This document shows positions 1 to 11,808 of a stretch of DNA of 64,000 bases, piece by piece. The notes below the pieces were generated by a model that was not told the DNA's origin, searched no databases, and saw only the letters and a list, made by a program, of their open reading frames with translations. Source of the stretch: Monosporascus cannonballus (lineage: Eukaryota; Ascomycota; Sordariomycetes; Xylariales); assembly GCA_004154925.1 (NCBI GenBank), contig QJNS01000075.1, positions 241,538 through 305,537 on the forward strand, read 5' to 3'. The position numbers were made by a program, and so were the translations under genes. Numbering within the stretch: position 1 is the stretch's first letter; each line of letters begins with the position of its first letter.

Positions 1-388
1 AGAGTCCGAACAAGTCGCGACCAGCATGATAAACTTAGCTTGTGCTGCATACTCTTGGTGTATCCGAGGATAAACTCTATTAAACGCGTCTTAAACGTAC
101 CTACTAGTTGGATATCCCAAGTGTATAAGCATCCCATGAAAATTTGGCCAGCATAGCAGTCAGCGGTGTGAGCGACTACTGGATATTATATATATCTTTC
201 TGCGAGTGTCAGCCTATATATCAGGGAGCCACACGTCGGCTCAAGTCGTCAGGTCAAGTCGTCCCTCGACAACATTCCGATCGCATCATCCTGTCGCTCG
301 ATTCGCAAGAACAACGATATTTACATCTATGAATTCATTACTAGCCTCGCCTCGCTTCATAATTTCAACACTCATATAACTGCTTGGA

Positions 389-592
389 TTGCCCATCATG
401 CACGAGGCTTGCTTACGACACATTCAGGACACCGTCCCGGACTGGAGGTCGATATTCGCGGAGGTAGAGAGGACTGAGCAGCAAAAGAAGCAGGAAGAGA
501 ATCCGCCATTTGAAGCAGCTTATGCTGTCAACGAGACGTCAGCGGCAAATCAGGCGGGAGATCACAGTGTCACCACCGCAGCTATAAGATGA
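389..592 (+). CDS. short hypothetical ORF ending at a TIR element
   Basis: This ORF of 67 codons begins with ATG and matches no family I know. It is hydrophilic and rich in E, Q and K. Its stop codon lies at the first bases of the terminal inverted repeat of the element that follows, so the original frame may have been cut by that insertion. The composition beyond the element (from about 1444) is again Ala/Thr-rich and potentially coding, which would suit one gene split in two. No domain supports this, and it may be spurious. Confidence 0.25.
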   Translation: MPIMHEACLRHIQDTVPDWRSIFAEVERTEQQKKQEENPPFEAAYAVNETSAANQAGDHSVTTAAIR

Positions 593-1443
593 CCCCCCCA
601 TCCGCGCTCCACCCCCTCAACGCGCCAGCGTTTTCCCATACAAAATCGCCAAAATCGCTATATTTTCAACAACACTTTAAAATTCGAATAAAAGTCATAA
701 AAATAAGTTACTATAGGTATTATTATTAGCGTTGAGATCTTTACATAATAAAATATTTAAAATTTTGCTGTACGTATATAATATTTTTTAAATATTTTAT
801 ATTTTCGATAAATCTATTTGCTATATACTTTATGTGTGTATATTTGAAAATTTATAACTTTTTTAATATATAAGATATAAAAAAGATGTTTTACATATAA
901 TTATTATATTATAAAAGTTATTAAATACAAGTTCCAATTTAGTTATAACTTTATTTAATAAAAAGATATACCGTAAAAACGAAAAGTGGAGAAAAATGGA
1001 GAATATTTTGTATGGGAAATATGATACCTTGTTTTTAAATATTAATAATACAATAACTAATAAAGATATAATATTAATATTTTAATAAATTATACAGAAA
1101 TGATGAATATTTAATTATTTAAAAATGTTATATTTTTATTAATTTGTTTTACCTAAATCTATATTAATAAACATACCTTTTCGACCTTAACAATTTGCCA
1201 TACAATTTGTATGGGAAAATGTTAACGTTTTATTGTCGTAATTTCGATCTAAATTTAATCTGTATAAATATTAATATTATGTAAGAAAACTTCGCACATT
1301 ATATTATTTTGAGGCCTTAATTATTATTCCCTGGGTCGTTTTTTAATATCTACCTTTGTTAATTAATTATAAATATGCAGTTTTGGTGATTTTGTATGGG
1401 AAATGGCGGCGCGTTGGGGGGGTGGAGCGCGGATGGGGGGTCA
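590..1443. mobile_element. AT-rich TIR element (MITE-like or decayed DNA transposon)
   Basis: About 854 bp are bounded by imperfect inverted repeats of about 55 bp. The left arm (590-646) starts TGACCCCCC and ends near CCCATACAAAAT. The right arm (1388-1443) is its reverse complement, with a few mismatches and one C-run indel. The arms are GC-rich and the interior is extremely AT-rich with no open frame, as expected of RIP decay. No clear target-site duplication is visible. The motif TTGTATGGGAAA occurs inside (about 1008 and 1206) and in the right arm. No transposase is encoded, so it is a non-autonomous or decayed element of unassigned superfamily. Confidence 0.75.
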
Positions 1444-1588
1444 CCTTAACAGCAGATACTTCCACAGCCGCGATTACAAACGAGGTTATCAACAGAACAC
1501 CGGCGGACACACTCCCATCGTCCACCCAATCCATCAAGCAAATAAAAGACGCTTCGGGACATTCATCAGCTATAGCCTTTAGGAGGAT

Positions 1589-2128
1589 ATGCCCATGCCA
1601 CGGTCCTCGGCAGGTTCACATCACGTGAGGGAGGCGGATTCCGGTCGGGTTTGTTCGTCGGGCCACGATCAGAACTGCCGTAGTCCGAGGGCTGCGTGGA
1701 TTAATCCTGTTTCCAAAGTGGCGCCACAAGAAACCCAACGAGCACCCACAATGAACAGAGACAACCCCTTCACAGAAGGCATCCCCCAGCAAGCCATGCA
1801 ATATATGGATGGCAATGAGTGGACTGCAAGGGGTAACCCATTTTCGGGTCCACCTCGCTTTGTGAACAAAATCGAGGAGGCCGAACAGAACGCGTTCCTT
1901 TCATCACTGGAAGACGAACTAGACGCCGCTGCCACTGCCACTCCGGGAGTGGTGCACGACGATGACTACGAGGGCTCGACCGGGGACACGCCTCCGTTCT
2001 CTGACGGTGAGACATGCGAGGACAAGAACTGTGGCCCTGAACTGCAGTACGTTCTGTGGCTATCGTTGCAGGAGAACCAAGACTCGGCACAAAGGGCTCC
2101 CAAAAACAGTGTAGAAACGGATGCGTGA
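1589..2128 (+). CDS. hypothetical acidic protein
   Basis: The ORF has 179 codons. A second in-frame ATG at about 1751 gives a more natural start, followed by NPF motifs (DNPFTEG and GNPFSG). The protein is low in hydrophobic residues, acidic in the middle (DDDYEGS) and has no membrane segment or recognisable domain. NPF tripeptides are known EH-domain ligands, but that is only a resemblance. The base composition is normal for coding DNA here, unlike the AT-rich element just upstream. It could be the 3' remainder of a gene interrupted by that element. Confidence 0.4.
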   Translation: MPMPRSSAGSHHVREADSGRVCSSGHDQNCRSPRAAWINPVSKVAPQETQRAPTMNRDNPFTEGIPQQAMQYMDGNEWTARGNPFSGPPRFVNKIEEAEQNAFLSSLEDELDAAATATPGVVHDDDYEGSTGDTPPFSDGETCEDKNCGPELQYVLWLSLQENQDSAQRAPKNSVETDA

Positions 2129-2707
2129 ATCCCCTGAAGGCGGGAAAGCCGGATGAACCAGGTGGATACGTTTAGTGTGTAGCGGAAGGGCTTGCGGAAG
2201 TTTTAGTCATAGCGACTCTGGGGTAAAAAGGACTTGGGCGAAAAGGTATTGGATTAAACCAGCGAGGTAGTATTGATGATGCGCAAGGAGAAGGGGCTTG
2301 TCGATTTCCAGTATCTGACAGGTTAGGCAACAGTTCCCTCTCTCAATCCGTGTACAGTGTCTCCATGGTCAGTCCTTAAGCAGCTGAGTTGCACTTCGCA
2401 TGCACTAGGGCGAAAGCCTGCACATGCATCTCGGATATACTTGGCATGGCGATTGATGTCTGCTGTGCCAGTCGGTACCGAGTCTGCATTGGAGGCTTAA
2501 GGTGTTCAAGGGGAACTGCTATCCACAACTCCCAGAGCACAGACCAATTACCCCCAATGACGGCGGTACCTAGGTACTTCGCACTTAGTTTTAATTCAGC
2601 TTTAATGACCAAATGATAGAAGGCCAGCGGTTACATAGAGTGGACGAATCTGCCACCTGGGCCCTCAATTCCTCTCCTCACAACCGTACGGCCACATAGA
2701 ACCAATC

Positions 2708-5700
2708 ATGGCCTCAATTTTGAGCCTCCCTGTGGAGCTCCTGGTGTTCATCGCTCAGGAGTTGGAGGACGTTCAGGACATTGCAGCCCTGTCGCGGTCA
2801 TGTCGCCGTATATACAACACTACCATCTTTACGTTGTACCGTTATGTCAAAGATGATCCCGCCGTCATGTGCTGGGCTGTCGATGAGGGCCATGTCCAGC
2901 CCGTCAAATACCTGCTGGCGGCTGGCGCCGATCCAAATGTTGCGTGGGTTCAATCAGAAACGAGGAGCAGAACCCTCGAGCGGCTGTACTACGAAGGATT
3001 CAGCAGTCGATTGATGAGGAGCCTTAAGGCGGCCGTTGATGATGATGTGGCGTCAAATAATGAGGAAGCGAAGGGGTTGACGTTCAAGAGCCACACGGAC
3101 GAGAAGGGCGGCCTGGAGGATGATGGTGATGCCGAATATGACGATGACGGCATATTTAACGACGGGTATGACAGCGCCGACTATGATGATGACGAGAGTG
3201 ACGACGATCCCGATGACATTAGCGACACTTACGAAAGTGAAAGCGAAAGCGAAAGTGACAACGACAGTGACAACGAGGACATTTCGGACGGCAATTTAAC
3301 ATTCACAAGGCAGTATTTCTGGACTCCTCTTCACATAGCAGCGCGCTGGGGGCACGATGAGCTAGCTGAACTACTCCTTAACCACGGAGCAAACATTCAA
3401 GCCCTCTCGCGTGGACTTTGTGAGTGTTTTTACCCAACGGATCGTTTACCCAAACCCAAGTATAGAAGAAAGGCTGTTTTCCCCCTTTGGATGCCTCTTC
3501 ATACTGCTATCTGTCATGGGCATGATTCCACGGCGCGCCTTCTTTTGGCTCGGGGAGCCTCGACAGCCGTTGCCACGAGAGGACGCGGAGCAAAACTCGA
3601 TCGGGCCACTGCCCTCCACTCGGCTTGTTACTCTGGATTGACGTCGTTATCACGCTTTCTAATAGAGGGCGGCTATCAGAACGACGTTGAGGCCAGGGAT
3701 CATCGAGGAATGACGCCGATGAGCTATGCTTATTACTCGGGCAATTGGGAATCCATAGACTTGCTGGTTGAGCACGGTGCCACGCTCAACGCGCGTCTTG
3801 GGCCGGCCAGCCTGTTCAAGCACGCTTGCTGGTACTCACGATTTTCCGAAGCTCTCCGCTTCATTGAGCTTGGTGCCGATGTCGACGTCACATACAATGA
3901 AGTAGAGTCGTCGCCATTGCATTGCTGTTGCATGCAACCGTACTCTGTTTCTCGAGGCTTCGTGCGATTACCGAAGCGGGTTTCGGATCAGGCCTCCCGC
4001 AGAGATGACGTTGTTCAGATTCTGCTAGATTCAGGACAGCACATCGAAGTTCGAAATTATGACCTCGAGACTCCCCTGATTCAGGCTGCACGTTATCACT
4101 TGGCCAGCACCATCGAGGTCCTCCTCGCTGCAGGCGCAAGCACCACGGTGGTTGACGATGCCGGTCACACGGCCCTAACAAGTGCATGCGCATCCGAGGT
4201 CAAATCTTCCAGGGGTGAGCTACTTCGCATAGTGAAGGCCTTACTCCCCGGGACACAGGCCAAGGACTGCGCGAAGGCCTTATATGGCATATGTGCGACC
4301 ACCAACCGAGTGGAGGACAAGGCAGAGGTCGTGCGTCTGCTCCTCGCGAACGGGGCTTCTCTTTCCCTCCAGTACGAGCCCGGCCAGAACATACTGTCCC
4401 GAGCAATAGCACACGGCAACCTCGAACTTGCAGACCTACTTCTAGACAGCGGGTTAAAGCAACCGGACTCAAAGCAGCTTTCCGATTTAATTGATGCAGC
4501 AATTGAACAGGACAATGCGTCCGCGCTCAGATATCTTATTGATACGTTTCAGGGCGCAGAAGACGCGATGAAGGATGGTCGACGTCTTTACAACGCACTC
4601 CTTCACCGAGGGGGGAAGTGTGCCAAGTTCCTTATCAAGGCTGGGGCGCCGGTCACGTATCGTGGGGATGACGACACAACCTGTTTAATACGGGCTACCG
4701 CCTTCACGCGCACCAGCCTAGCCAAGATGCTCCTTGAGCGTGGCGCCGATCCGAATGAGCTGTCATACAGGGACCGTAGCCCGCTCTCTTTCCCCGTAGT
4801 CAAGGGAAACCAGCGTATGATCAAGCTCCTGCTGGATCACGGCGCAGACATCCACAAGCGAACCGGCGGACCCGAGGGAAATAGCATTGTCGACCTCGCG
4901 GTTCATGGGGGACATTTAGATGCGTTGGCCATAATCGTACACCACAGAGCCTGGTGGAATTCAACCAAGGCCCAGCGCAACGACTATGTCATTAGGGCTT
5001 TGTTGTCGGCAGCGGGAACGAACACTTTCGAACTTGGCGCCACCCTTAACTACCTCCTGCAGGGAGGTGCGGACCCGAACGCGGTTTACGAGGCGCTCGA
5101 TGCCACACCCTTACATCTAAGCATCTTATTCGGCCAAGGGGAAGCAGTCCGCGTCCTGATGCGGCACGGGGCAGACGTTCACCGGAAATTGGCCATCCGA
5201 CACTCGCTCCCATTTGAGAACATGACACCGCTTGAATATGCCATCAGCAGTCGTAGCGCCTCGCTCGGACTCATCAAGGACATGCTCGAGAGATCGCCTC
5301 TTAGAAACATCAACTGGGATTCCAGTTCTGATACCGGCTCCGACTGCGATTCAGACTCGGATTCAGACGCCGTGAAACGCGATCCGGCCGCCATATCCCG
5401 GACCGAGCCCCTGGACATCATGGCACTGGCCGTCGACTACACCCGGGCGGCATGCCGGCGCCACAAACCCGAGGTCTTCAGCCTACTCTTCGGCCGACGG
5501 GCCGGCGGCCGCCCGGGCCGCTTAGACCCCAACCTACGCGATGGTACGGGCAACACGCCGCTGGCGCTCCTCTGCGCCGCCGTCGAATCCGGGCTCGCGG
5601 ACTCAGACTTCACGGCCGACATGGTCGCCATGCGGACCGCGCTCTGCGTTGCCGAGCTGCTGCGGCTGGGCGCCGACCCGGTGCTCGCCAACCACGCCGG

Positions 5701-5839
5701 CGTCACGCCGCTGCAGCGCGTCGCGCGCCTCATGGACTACGAAGGCCCCGGCGAGTACCTGGCCGCGGTGGCAAGGGAGTGGAGCGCGAGCTTTGTCATC
5801 AAGGATTCCGTGTTGAGAGCGAGGCGCGGCGGTGAATAG
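2708..5839 (+). CDS. F-box-like / ankyrin repeat protein
   Basis: An intronless ORF of 1043 codons. Residues 1-45 are F-box-like (SLPVELLVFIAQELEDVQDI, then a basic helix and a Cys-Arg-Arg motif). Many ankyrin units follow, with the usual TPLH/TALH starts and GAD/GAN loops: one near residue 70, then about 205 to 840, and again near 945-1010. Two strongly acidic tracts interrupt the array, at about residues 140-195 and at 868-885 with Asp-Ser repeats. By family, an F-box plus ankyrins suggests a substrate adaptor of an SCF ubiquitin ligase, with the ankyrins binding the target; the target is unknown. Such proteins are numerous and fast-evolving in filamentous ascomycetes. The 3' third is clearly more GC-rich than the 5' part. 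Confidence 0.9.
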   Translation: MASILSLPVELLVFIAQELEDVQDIAALSRSCRRIYNTTIFTLYRYVKDDPAVMCWAVDEGHVQPVKYLLAAGADPNVAWVQSETRSRTLERLYYEGFSSRLMRSLKAAVDDDVASNNEEAKGLTFKSHTDEKGGLEDDGDAEYDDDGIFNDGYDSADYDDDESDDDPDDISDTYESESESESDNDSDNEDISDGNLTFTRQYFWTPLHIAARWGHDELAELLLNHGANIQALSRGLCECFYPTDRLPKPKYRRKAVFPLWMPLHTAICHGHDSTARLLLARGASTAVATRGRGAKLDRATALHSACYSGLTSLSRFLIEGGYQNDVEARDHRGMTPMSYAYYSGNWESIDLLVEHGATLNARLGPASLFKHACWYSRFSEALRFIELGADVDVTYNEVESSPLHCCCMQPYSVSRGFVRLPKRVSDQASRRDDVVQILLDSGQHIEVRNYDLETPLIQAARYHLASTIEVLLAAGASTTVVDDAGHTALTSACASEVKSSRGELLRIVKALLPGTQAKDCAKALYGICATTNRVEDKAEVVRLLLANGASLSLQYEPGQNILSRAIAHGNLELADLLLDSGLKQPDSKQLSDLIDAAIEQDNASALRYLIDTFQGAEDAMKDGRRLYNALLHRGGKCAKFLIKAGAPVTYRGDDDTTCLIRATAFTRTSLAKMLLERGADPNELSYRDRSPLSFPVVKGNQRMIKLLLDHGADIHKRTGGPEGNSIVDLAVHGGHLDALAIIVHHRAWWNSTKAQRNDYVIRALLSAAGTNTFELGATLNYLLQGGADPNAVYEALDATPLHLSILFGQGEAVRVLMRHGADVHRKLAIRHSLPFENMTPLEYAISSRSASLGLIKDMLERSPLRNINWDSSSDTGSDCDSDSDSDAVKRDPAAISRTEPLDIMALAVDYTRAACRRHKPEVFSLLFGRRAGGRPGRLDPNLRDGTGNTPLALLCAAVESGLADSDFTADMVAMRTALCVAELLRLGADPVLANHAGVTPLQRVARLMDYEGPGEYLAAVAREWSASFVIKDSVLRARRGGE

Positions 5840-7391
5840 CCTAGGTGTAGATAACCGTTCGTTTTTCTACGCCGACCAATTCCACCCAATCCACGCAATA
5901 TGAAGATGCGTTGTCGGTTGCGTCCGCGAGATGCGTAGCTTGTCTTTTCATCCATCGATGGGACTGCCGTATGGCCGGGATATGTTGTCAATAAGTATAC
6001 ATCGAGAATAGCTGTTAGCTACATGAGCATTGCAGACTTGTCCCACACCGCTAGGAAGCAACAGAAACAGGGATTGGCTTAATGAGGCGCTCGGTTAGCG
6101 TGGGATTTGTACGAACAGGCAAGATGTCGTTAATGGGTGGGTGGATGGCTGGCAACAAGTACATCAAGTGGTTTCCACAATATTCATGGATGGTGAGAAG
6201 GGGTCGGCTAGCAGTATTACCACCCAAGAACGCAGTCTTAAACATGCTTTGGACCAAGGGCCTGGATACACTCGCTCACCCAACGTAATGCTCCATGCAC
6301 GCCATGCTCTCCGACATGTAGGCATCTATTCAACCTATGTTTTCAAAGGCGCAACCGTACAGCCACATGTCGTAACGACCATCTCGCCGCATGAAGACAA
6401 TTACACACAGCGCTGCCGGAAAGGTGGGGGCCTCGATACGAAGGCTAACAGGTCTCTGTACCACCTATTAGTCACAAAAGTAGAAACAACTGAGTATATA
6501 ACCTGGTCCACTCCCATAAAGCCGTGCTTGACATCCCTTTCGAGGGGAATTGCCTCAGCCGAGCATTGCTCTAGTATGCCTCTTCGCCAGTGCATAATTT
6601 GAGGGATAAGGCGCCGTTATATGCCCTATCGTAATAAGACGAACTAGGAATAAGAGATGGTAGTACGGGCGCTTCCAACCGAAACATTTCGTCTATATAG
6701 TCTAACCATATCATAGCCCCTAACAGCGATAGTGATATCCAAGAAGCAGAAGAGTCATATTAAACTCAAGTTAGCTAACTCAAGGTGATTACAGGAGCAA
6801 TGATACAGCAACCTCCTTGCCCTTCAATTATTGTATCAGGCGATGCCCTTCAGGCATTGCACCCAGCAGGCACATCACCCAGCGGGCACAGGAGTTGAGA
6901 TGTTGCGGTAATAGTTACCCATCACACGTCCCTTTCATGTCGTCGCTCGGAGACAATCTCGGTATTTCGAACATCGCGTGCTGGTAGAAGGGGATCCCGG
7001 AATACGATCTGGTAGCTAGGCCCTTCTGGTCCCGGGTACCACGTTGCTCTACTACGCCTAGGAAGAAAAGGCAAAGGTGGTACTCGCGCAACCTCGTTCC
7101 GGTACGCAGTTATGGAGGATCAGGGTATAGAGGGCCTTTCCAGCCTTTGAACATCCGATTCGAAGCAGCATCTGGCGGTGACACAGCGTCGTCGTAAAGA
7201 AAATGATAGAAGGCGGGGCATGGTTAATAGTGTATCGAATAGGCCTACCTGGCGACCAAGAAGACTCCGAGACCTCTTGACAGCTTTAAAGCTCCTATAT
7301 ATCGAGCAACACTTCATTTCGCTGTAACGACATGAAAGGACGCACCCACTTTGCTGCTTAAGAAAGGGTAGTCTGTATTCCGGGCTCTAAA
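5840..7391. other. intergenic region, no gene seen
   Basis: About 1.55 kb lie between the ankyrin gene and the convergent helicase gene. Only short frames without domain character occur, on both strands. A small local repeat (two close copies of a GCAC-CAGC(A/G)GGCACA phrase) lies at about 6856-6893. Confidence 0.5.
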
Positions 7392-10300
7392 CTAGGCATC
7401 CAAGCCGTCAAACTCTATGAGCCTCGCCACCAACCTGATGACCTCGTTATCCTGGACGTCCATCTGCGGGTCCCCGACCTTCATCGCGATGATGTTGTCT
7501 ACCATGCCCCTGAGTCTCGAGATCAACACGCCGATTCTCGCCCAGCCCCGCAACCTATAGGTGAGGACTCTGTTAGTGCTTCGTGTCGCACGTGGGCGAG
7601 TGTTCGGATGGACAACTTACCGCAGCCAGCCATCGACCACCAGACCCCTACCAAGAGTGTCCAGCTCGATCGCACCGGAGAACAGGAGCAGAGTAAAGGC
7701 GTTGAATGCTATGTTCGCGCAGACAAGAGGGTCAGCTAACCCCCACACACACTCTCTCTCTCTCTCACACACACCTCCATACGCCAAAACAAAGGAACGC
7801 AGAAGGACAAGAAAAAAAAGAGGAGAAGAAAAACTCACGCGTAAGATCCCGGATGAAAATCTTGCTCGTCGAGATCATGCTGAAGTAGGACACGAAGGCG
7901 GCGCCGCCCGAGAACCCCTGGCTGTCGAACAGTGTGCTGCTGGGGTGGACGAAGACGCGGCCGTTGTCGCGCGTGAAGTACTTGATGGTGCGGGCCTCCG
8001 GGTCGAGCTCCACGGCCCCCGAGACCGACGCCATGAACTTTTTGTCGGGGAACTGGATGCGCGCGATCTGCGGCGTGAAGGCCGACGCCGTCAGCGCCCT
8101 GACGAGCGCCATCGGGACCGCCTTGGGCCTCGCCGGCAGGACGATGCCTATCTCGGCGAGCGCGGAGTAGTACTGGACGCGCGTGGCCGCGATATCGGTG
8201 AGGGTCTGGTGCGAGAGGAAGCTATCGTCGCAGAACTGCCGGACCTGGCGCTGCGGGACGCGGTCCGCGACCATGGAATTCCACTGCAGGAAGGCCCGGA
8301 GGTCGGTGAGCAGGTCACCGTCGCCGGCGGAGAAGCGCATGCGGGCCTTCCGGGCGGCGTCTCTCCGGTCGGGCGGCGGCGATACGAAGGGGCTCTTAGT
8401 GCTCAGGATGGCAGCGATCGTAATGGCCTCGTCGAGGCAGCCGAAAATGGCGCCGTAGACCATGAGCTTGCCGCAGCGGAGGTCGGCGGGGATCACGGCG
8501 AGCTGGCGGCCGAGCGCCGTCAGCTCCTCCCCATCGAGGGCGCCCATGCGCCGCAGCATGACCACGGCGCCCTCGACGGCGGCTGTCTCAGGCGGCGTCG
8601 GCGTCCTCGCCAGGAACCCGCCAACGTCGCGCGTGCCCATCGCCCGCACTGACAGGCAAAGCTGCTCGAGGGGCACGCGGCGGATCTCGGGCTCCGGCCG
8701 CTCCGCCATCTGCTGCTCGAGGTTCCGCGTGTACAGCTTGTAGCACTTGCCGGCCTGCACGCGACCGGCGCGGCCCCGGCGCTGCTTGCAGGCGGCGCGC
8801 GAGGCCCACGTCTCCTCGAGCTTGCGCATGTTGTTCTGGGGGTCGAAGCTGGTCTCCTTGACGCGGCCTGTGTCGATGACAGCGACGATGTCGTCGATGG
8901 TGATAGAGGTCTCGGCCACGTTGGTGGCGACGACCACCTTGCGCTTCCCGGCGGGCGGGCTTGCGAACACCCTGCGCTGGTCTCGCGTGTCGAGCGAGGC
9001 GTGGAGGGGCAGGACGTGCAGCGACGAGACCGACCGCAGCTGGCTAACCGTCTGATTGATCTCGGCCACCCCCGGCAGGAAGATGAGGATGCCCCCCTTC
9101 ATGTTGCTGTGGTACAGCTCCGCGTCGATCGCCTTTGCGGTCTCGAGGAGTAGGGAGTAGTTGATACGGGAACCTAGCCTCTGGATCGTCTTGTTGATTG
9201 GGTCCTTCGCCGAGTCGTCAGAGTCGAATGACCCTTCATCACGGAATCTATCGTTTCCGACTGAAAATCCCGTGATCTGGATGATGTCGTCGAGATAGTA
9301 ATCTTCGACAGGATACGTCCTGCCTGCAATCTCGACGAGTCCGACTTCCAGACCCTCGGCGGTGAAGTAATTCTTGAACGTAGCAGCGTCGAGCGTGGCG
9401 CTCATGAGGACCAGCTTCAGATCTTTCCGCTTCTTTAGGACATCTCTGATGATGCTCAGCAGAAAGTCCGTGTCAAGGCTGCGTTCGTGGACTTCGTCGA
9501 GCACAACGTGGCTGACGTTGGCCAACGAAGCAACAACATCGTCGGTGCTGCCCCCGGACGTCTGCAAACGTCTGAGCAGCACACCCGTCGTAACGAAGGT
9601 GATCTTGGTCTCGTGACTAGCCTTGTTTTCACCTCGAATAGAGTAACCAACCTCCTTTCCAATTTGCGAGCAGCGCTCGTCGCTAACCCTATCGGCAAGG
9701 CCAAGGGCAGAGATTCGACGAGGTTGTGTACAGATGATGTTTGCCGCAGCGCCGAACCCCTTGCTATAGAGGTCGTCTAGAATGAATTGGACTGATTGTG
9801 TGGACTTACCAGAACCGGTCTCACCAGCGATGATTGTGACCTGGTTCTGCGCCACAGTGGCAACTAATCGTTCTCTTACCTGCCAGGCAGGCAGCTTCTG
9901 ACGCTGGGCTAGCATTTCCTTGAAGCCGGCCGACTCTCGTCTTCTCTGCCACTCCTCTCTGCTCCGAGGATCGGCAACCCATGCTAAAGGTTTGGGGTGG
10001 CGGGCGGGCTTCTGCCGTGTTGCAGCAACCGTGCGAACTTCAGCAGCGGTCGAGGCGACCCCAGATATATCTCGTAGTTTCCCCGGTCTCTCGATGATGT
10101 CGTTGACATTCTGCTGAATCCAGTCGACCACGAAGTAGGTCTTCATGGGTTCTTCGCTCAGGGACTCATTCACGTAGGCGAGCGCCTTCTTGATAAGGCT
10201 GAGTTTGATGTACGAGGGGAGATCCGCCAGGATCGTGAGAATGATCTCGGCGGGGTATCGGGGGGATTTTCGTATTTGCACCAGAATATCGATGTTGTTC

Positions 10301-11808
10301 TGGGGCCCGTTTCTGACGGACTCAATGCGGATCTGACAGACGTCGTCAGACACGCGCTTGAAATTCTCGCCAAAAACGGACCCCAGACTATCAGTCTCAT
10401 CGGCCCAGCATTCTTCGGGCGTGCCTGAGATGAAAGGTTCATCTGGAGCGTCTGGTACCTCGGCACCATCGCCGCTGGAGAGGAGAAAGTGCTGCAATGC
10501 TAGTGCAGTGCGCCCCTCATCTCCATCGTGCTCGTCGTACACTTTCCTACAGAGCTCAGCCGAGTAGCCCGACTGAGAAAGCCGCTTGATAGCTGCCTCC
10601 CGCTTCAGGTCTTGAGTGGCGGCAACTGATACGCCCGCACTATAGCTCTCCGGCAGAGCCCACCGAGGCAGGTCATCCTCTGGTACATGTACGAGTAGCC
10701 ACTCCAGCGTCTCCTCTCGATCTTTACATTCTTCCACTGCCTCTTCGACATGACTTTTCCGGAAGCCTGAACTTGTCAACTCCTTGAGGATGGCGCTCTT
10801 TTGGGCGTGTGGCATTCTGACACGGTGCGGGTTCCAGATAGCTTCCCTTCGCAGCAGGTCTTCCAATTGGGATCGAGTCTTCTTACCCATCTCAACCTTG
10901 GGCACCGCGGTCCAACCTTTCATGGGGTTAGCGCCACCAATACCACCACCACCTTTCTCTGCCGCATTACTTCGGAGGACCAAACCAGCCGCGCCCGGCA
11001 TGTTCTTGGCCTTCTCCCGGATAGCCTCTTGCTCTTTCCGCTTCTTCTCGGCGGCGGCCCTGTCGCTCTCCCGCTGCTTAGCGGTAGCGAAGGGGTCGGC
11101 GTCGTACAACCACGCGTTTCCTTTCTTGACGTCCTCTTTCTTCAGTTCCTCGAACTGCTTCCACAGGGCCTTGTAGTCCGGAGGAAGCGTCGTGTCGATC
11201 CTCTTCATGCTACAGACGCGAAACAGAGCATACGTGGCCGCAGCATGCTTGGCCTCCAGGGGCGTAGATCTGGTAACCAGGTGGATGTGATCCGAAGGCA
11301 GCTTAAAGGGAGGCAGCGTCTGCATTTCTTGGGTCTTGGGGTGCTTAGCGCTGAGCTTGACGAAATACGAGAAGCCATCTTTGCCTTTGATCTAAGAGAC
11401 GCTCGCATTAACTAGGTACATCCCCTCGCTTGTCTGGAGAAGCCGCTCACGTACAGACTGGTAGTCGGGCCTCTCCCACCTCTGCCTTTGACAATGTTCC
11501 GACAGCAGGTTTACGGGCAGCTTGCCCGTCCAGCTGGCCCCCCCGATGATCTGCTTCACCGTGGGCTTGGGTGGCCCCGAAGCCTCTGGTTCACCCGCGC
11601 CCGGCTTCCCCGCATTTGACGATCCCTGCCCACCTCTTTTTGGCTTGGTGTCTTTGGTTGAGTTTGTGAATACGATGAAGTCGTCATTTTGGCGGTTATC
11701 GTTATTATTATTATTATTTGTGACGGCTTTTGACGTCTTTTTGGACGAGCCACTGCTGCCAGACGTCGGGGGAGGCAACGTCGCCTTCTCTTTTCCTTTC
11801 TTTCCCAT
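7392..11808 (-). CDS. DHX29-like DEAH-box RNA helicase
   Basis: Four exons read on the minus strand: 11808-11455, 11391-7839, 7708-7621 and 7554-7392, giving 1385 residues. Introns are 63, 130 and 66 bp. The Lys-rich N-terminus (MGKKGKEKA) leads to a UBA-like helix bundle near 383-425 and an RWD-type region near 460-585. The helicase core follows: motif I GETGSGKST near 640, motif II DEVH near 750, SAT near 783 and motif VI QRRGRAGR near 988, then the HA2 and OB-fold regions. UBA-RWD-DEAH is the layout of mammalian DHX29 and its fungal relatives, ATPases that act on the 40S subunit during initiation on structured leaders. Cytosolic location is inferred. Intron 2 carries a CA/CT microsatellite. 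Internal ATGs exist, but the upstream exon restores the conserved stretch before LPPFKLPSDH, so the start at 11808 is preferred. Confidence 0.93.

Noticed and set aside
1008..1220. Possible CRISPR-like repeats (recurring TTGTATGGGAAA)
   Set aside because: The spacing is irregular, there are too few copies, and the host is a eukaryote. They are motifs of the TIR element.
7561..8652. 363-codon plus-strand ORF
   Set aside because: It is antisense to the GC-rich helicase coding sequence and has no family features. The helicase frame explains the region fully.
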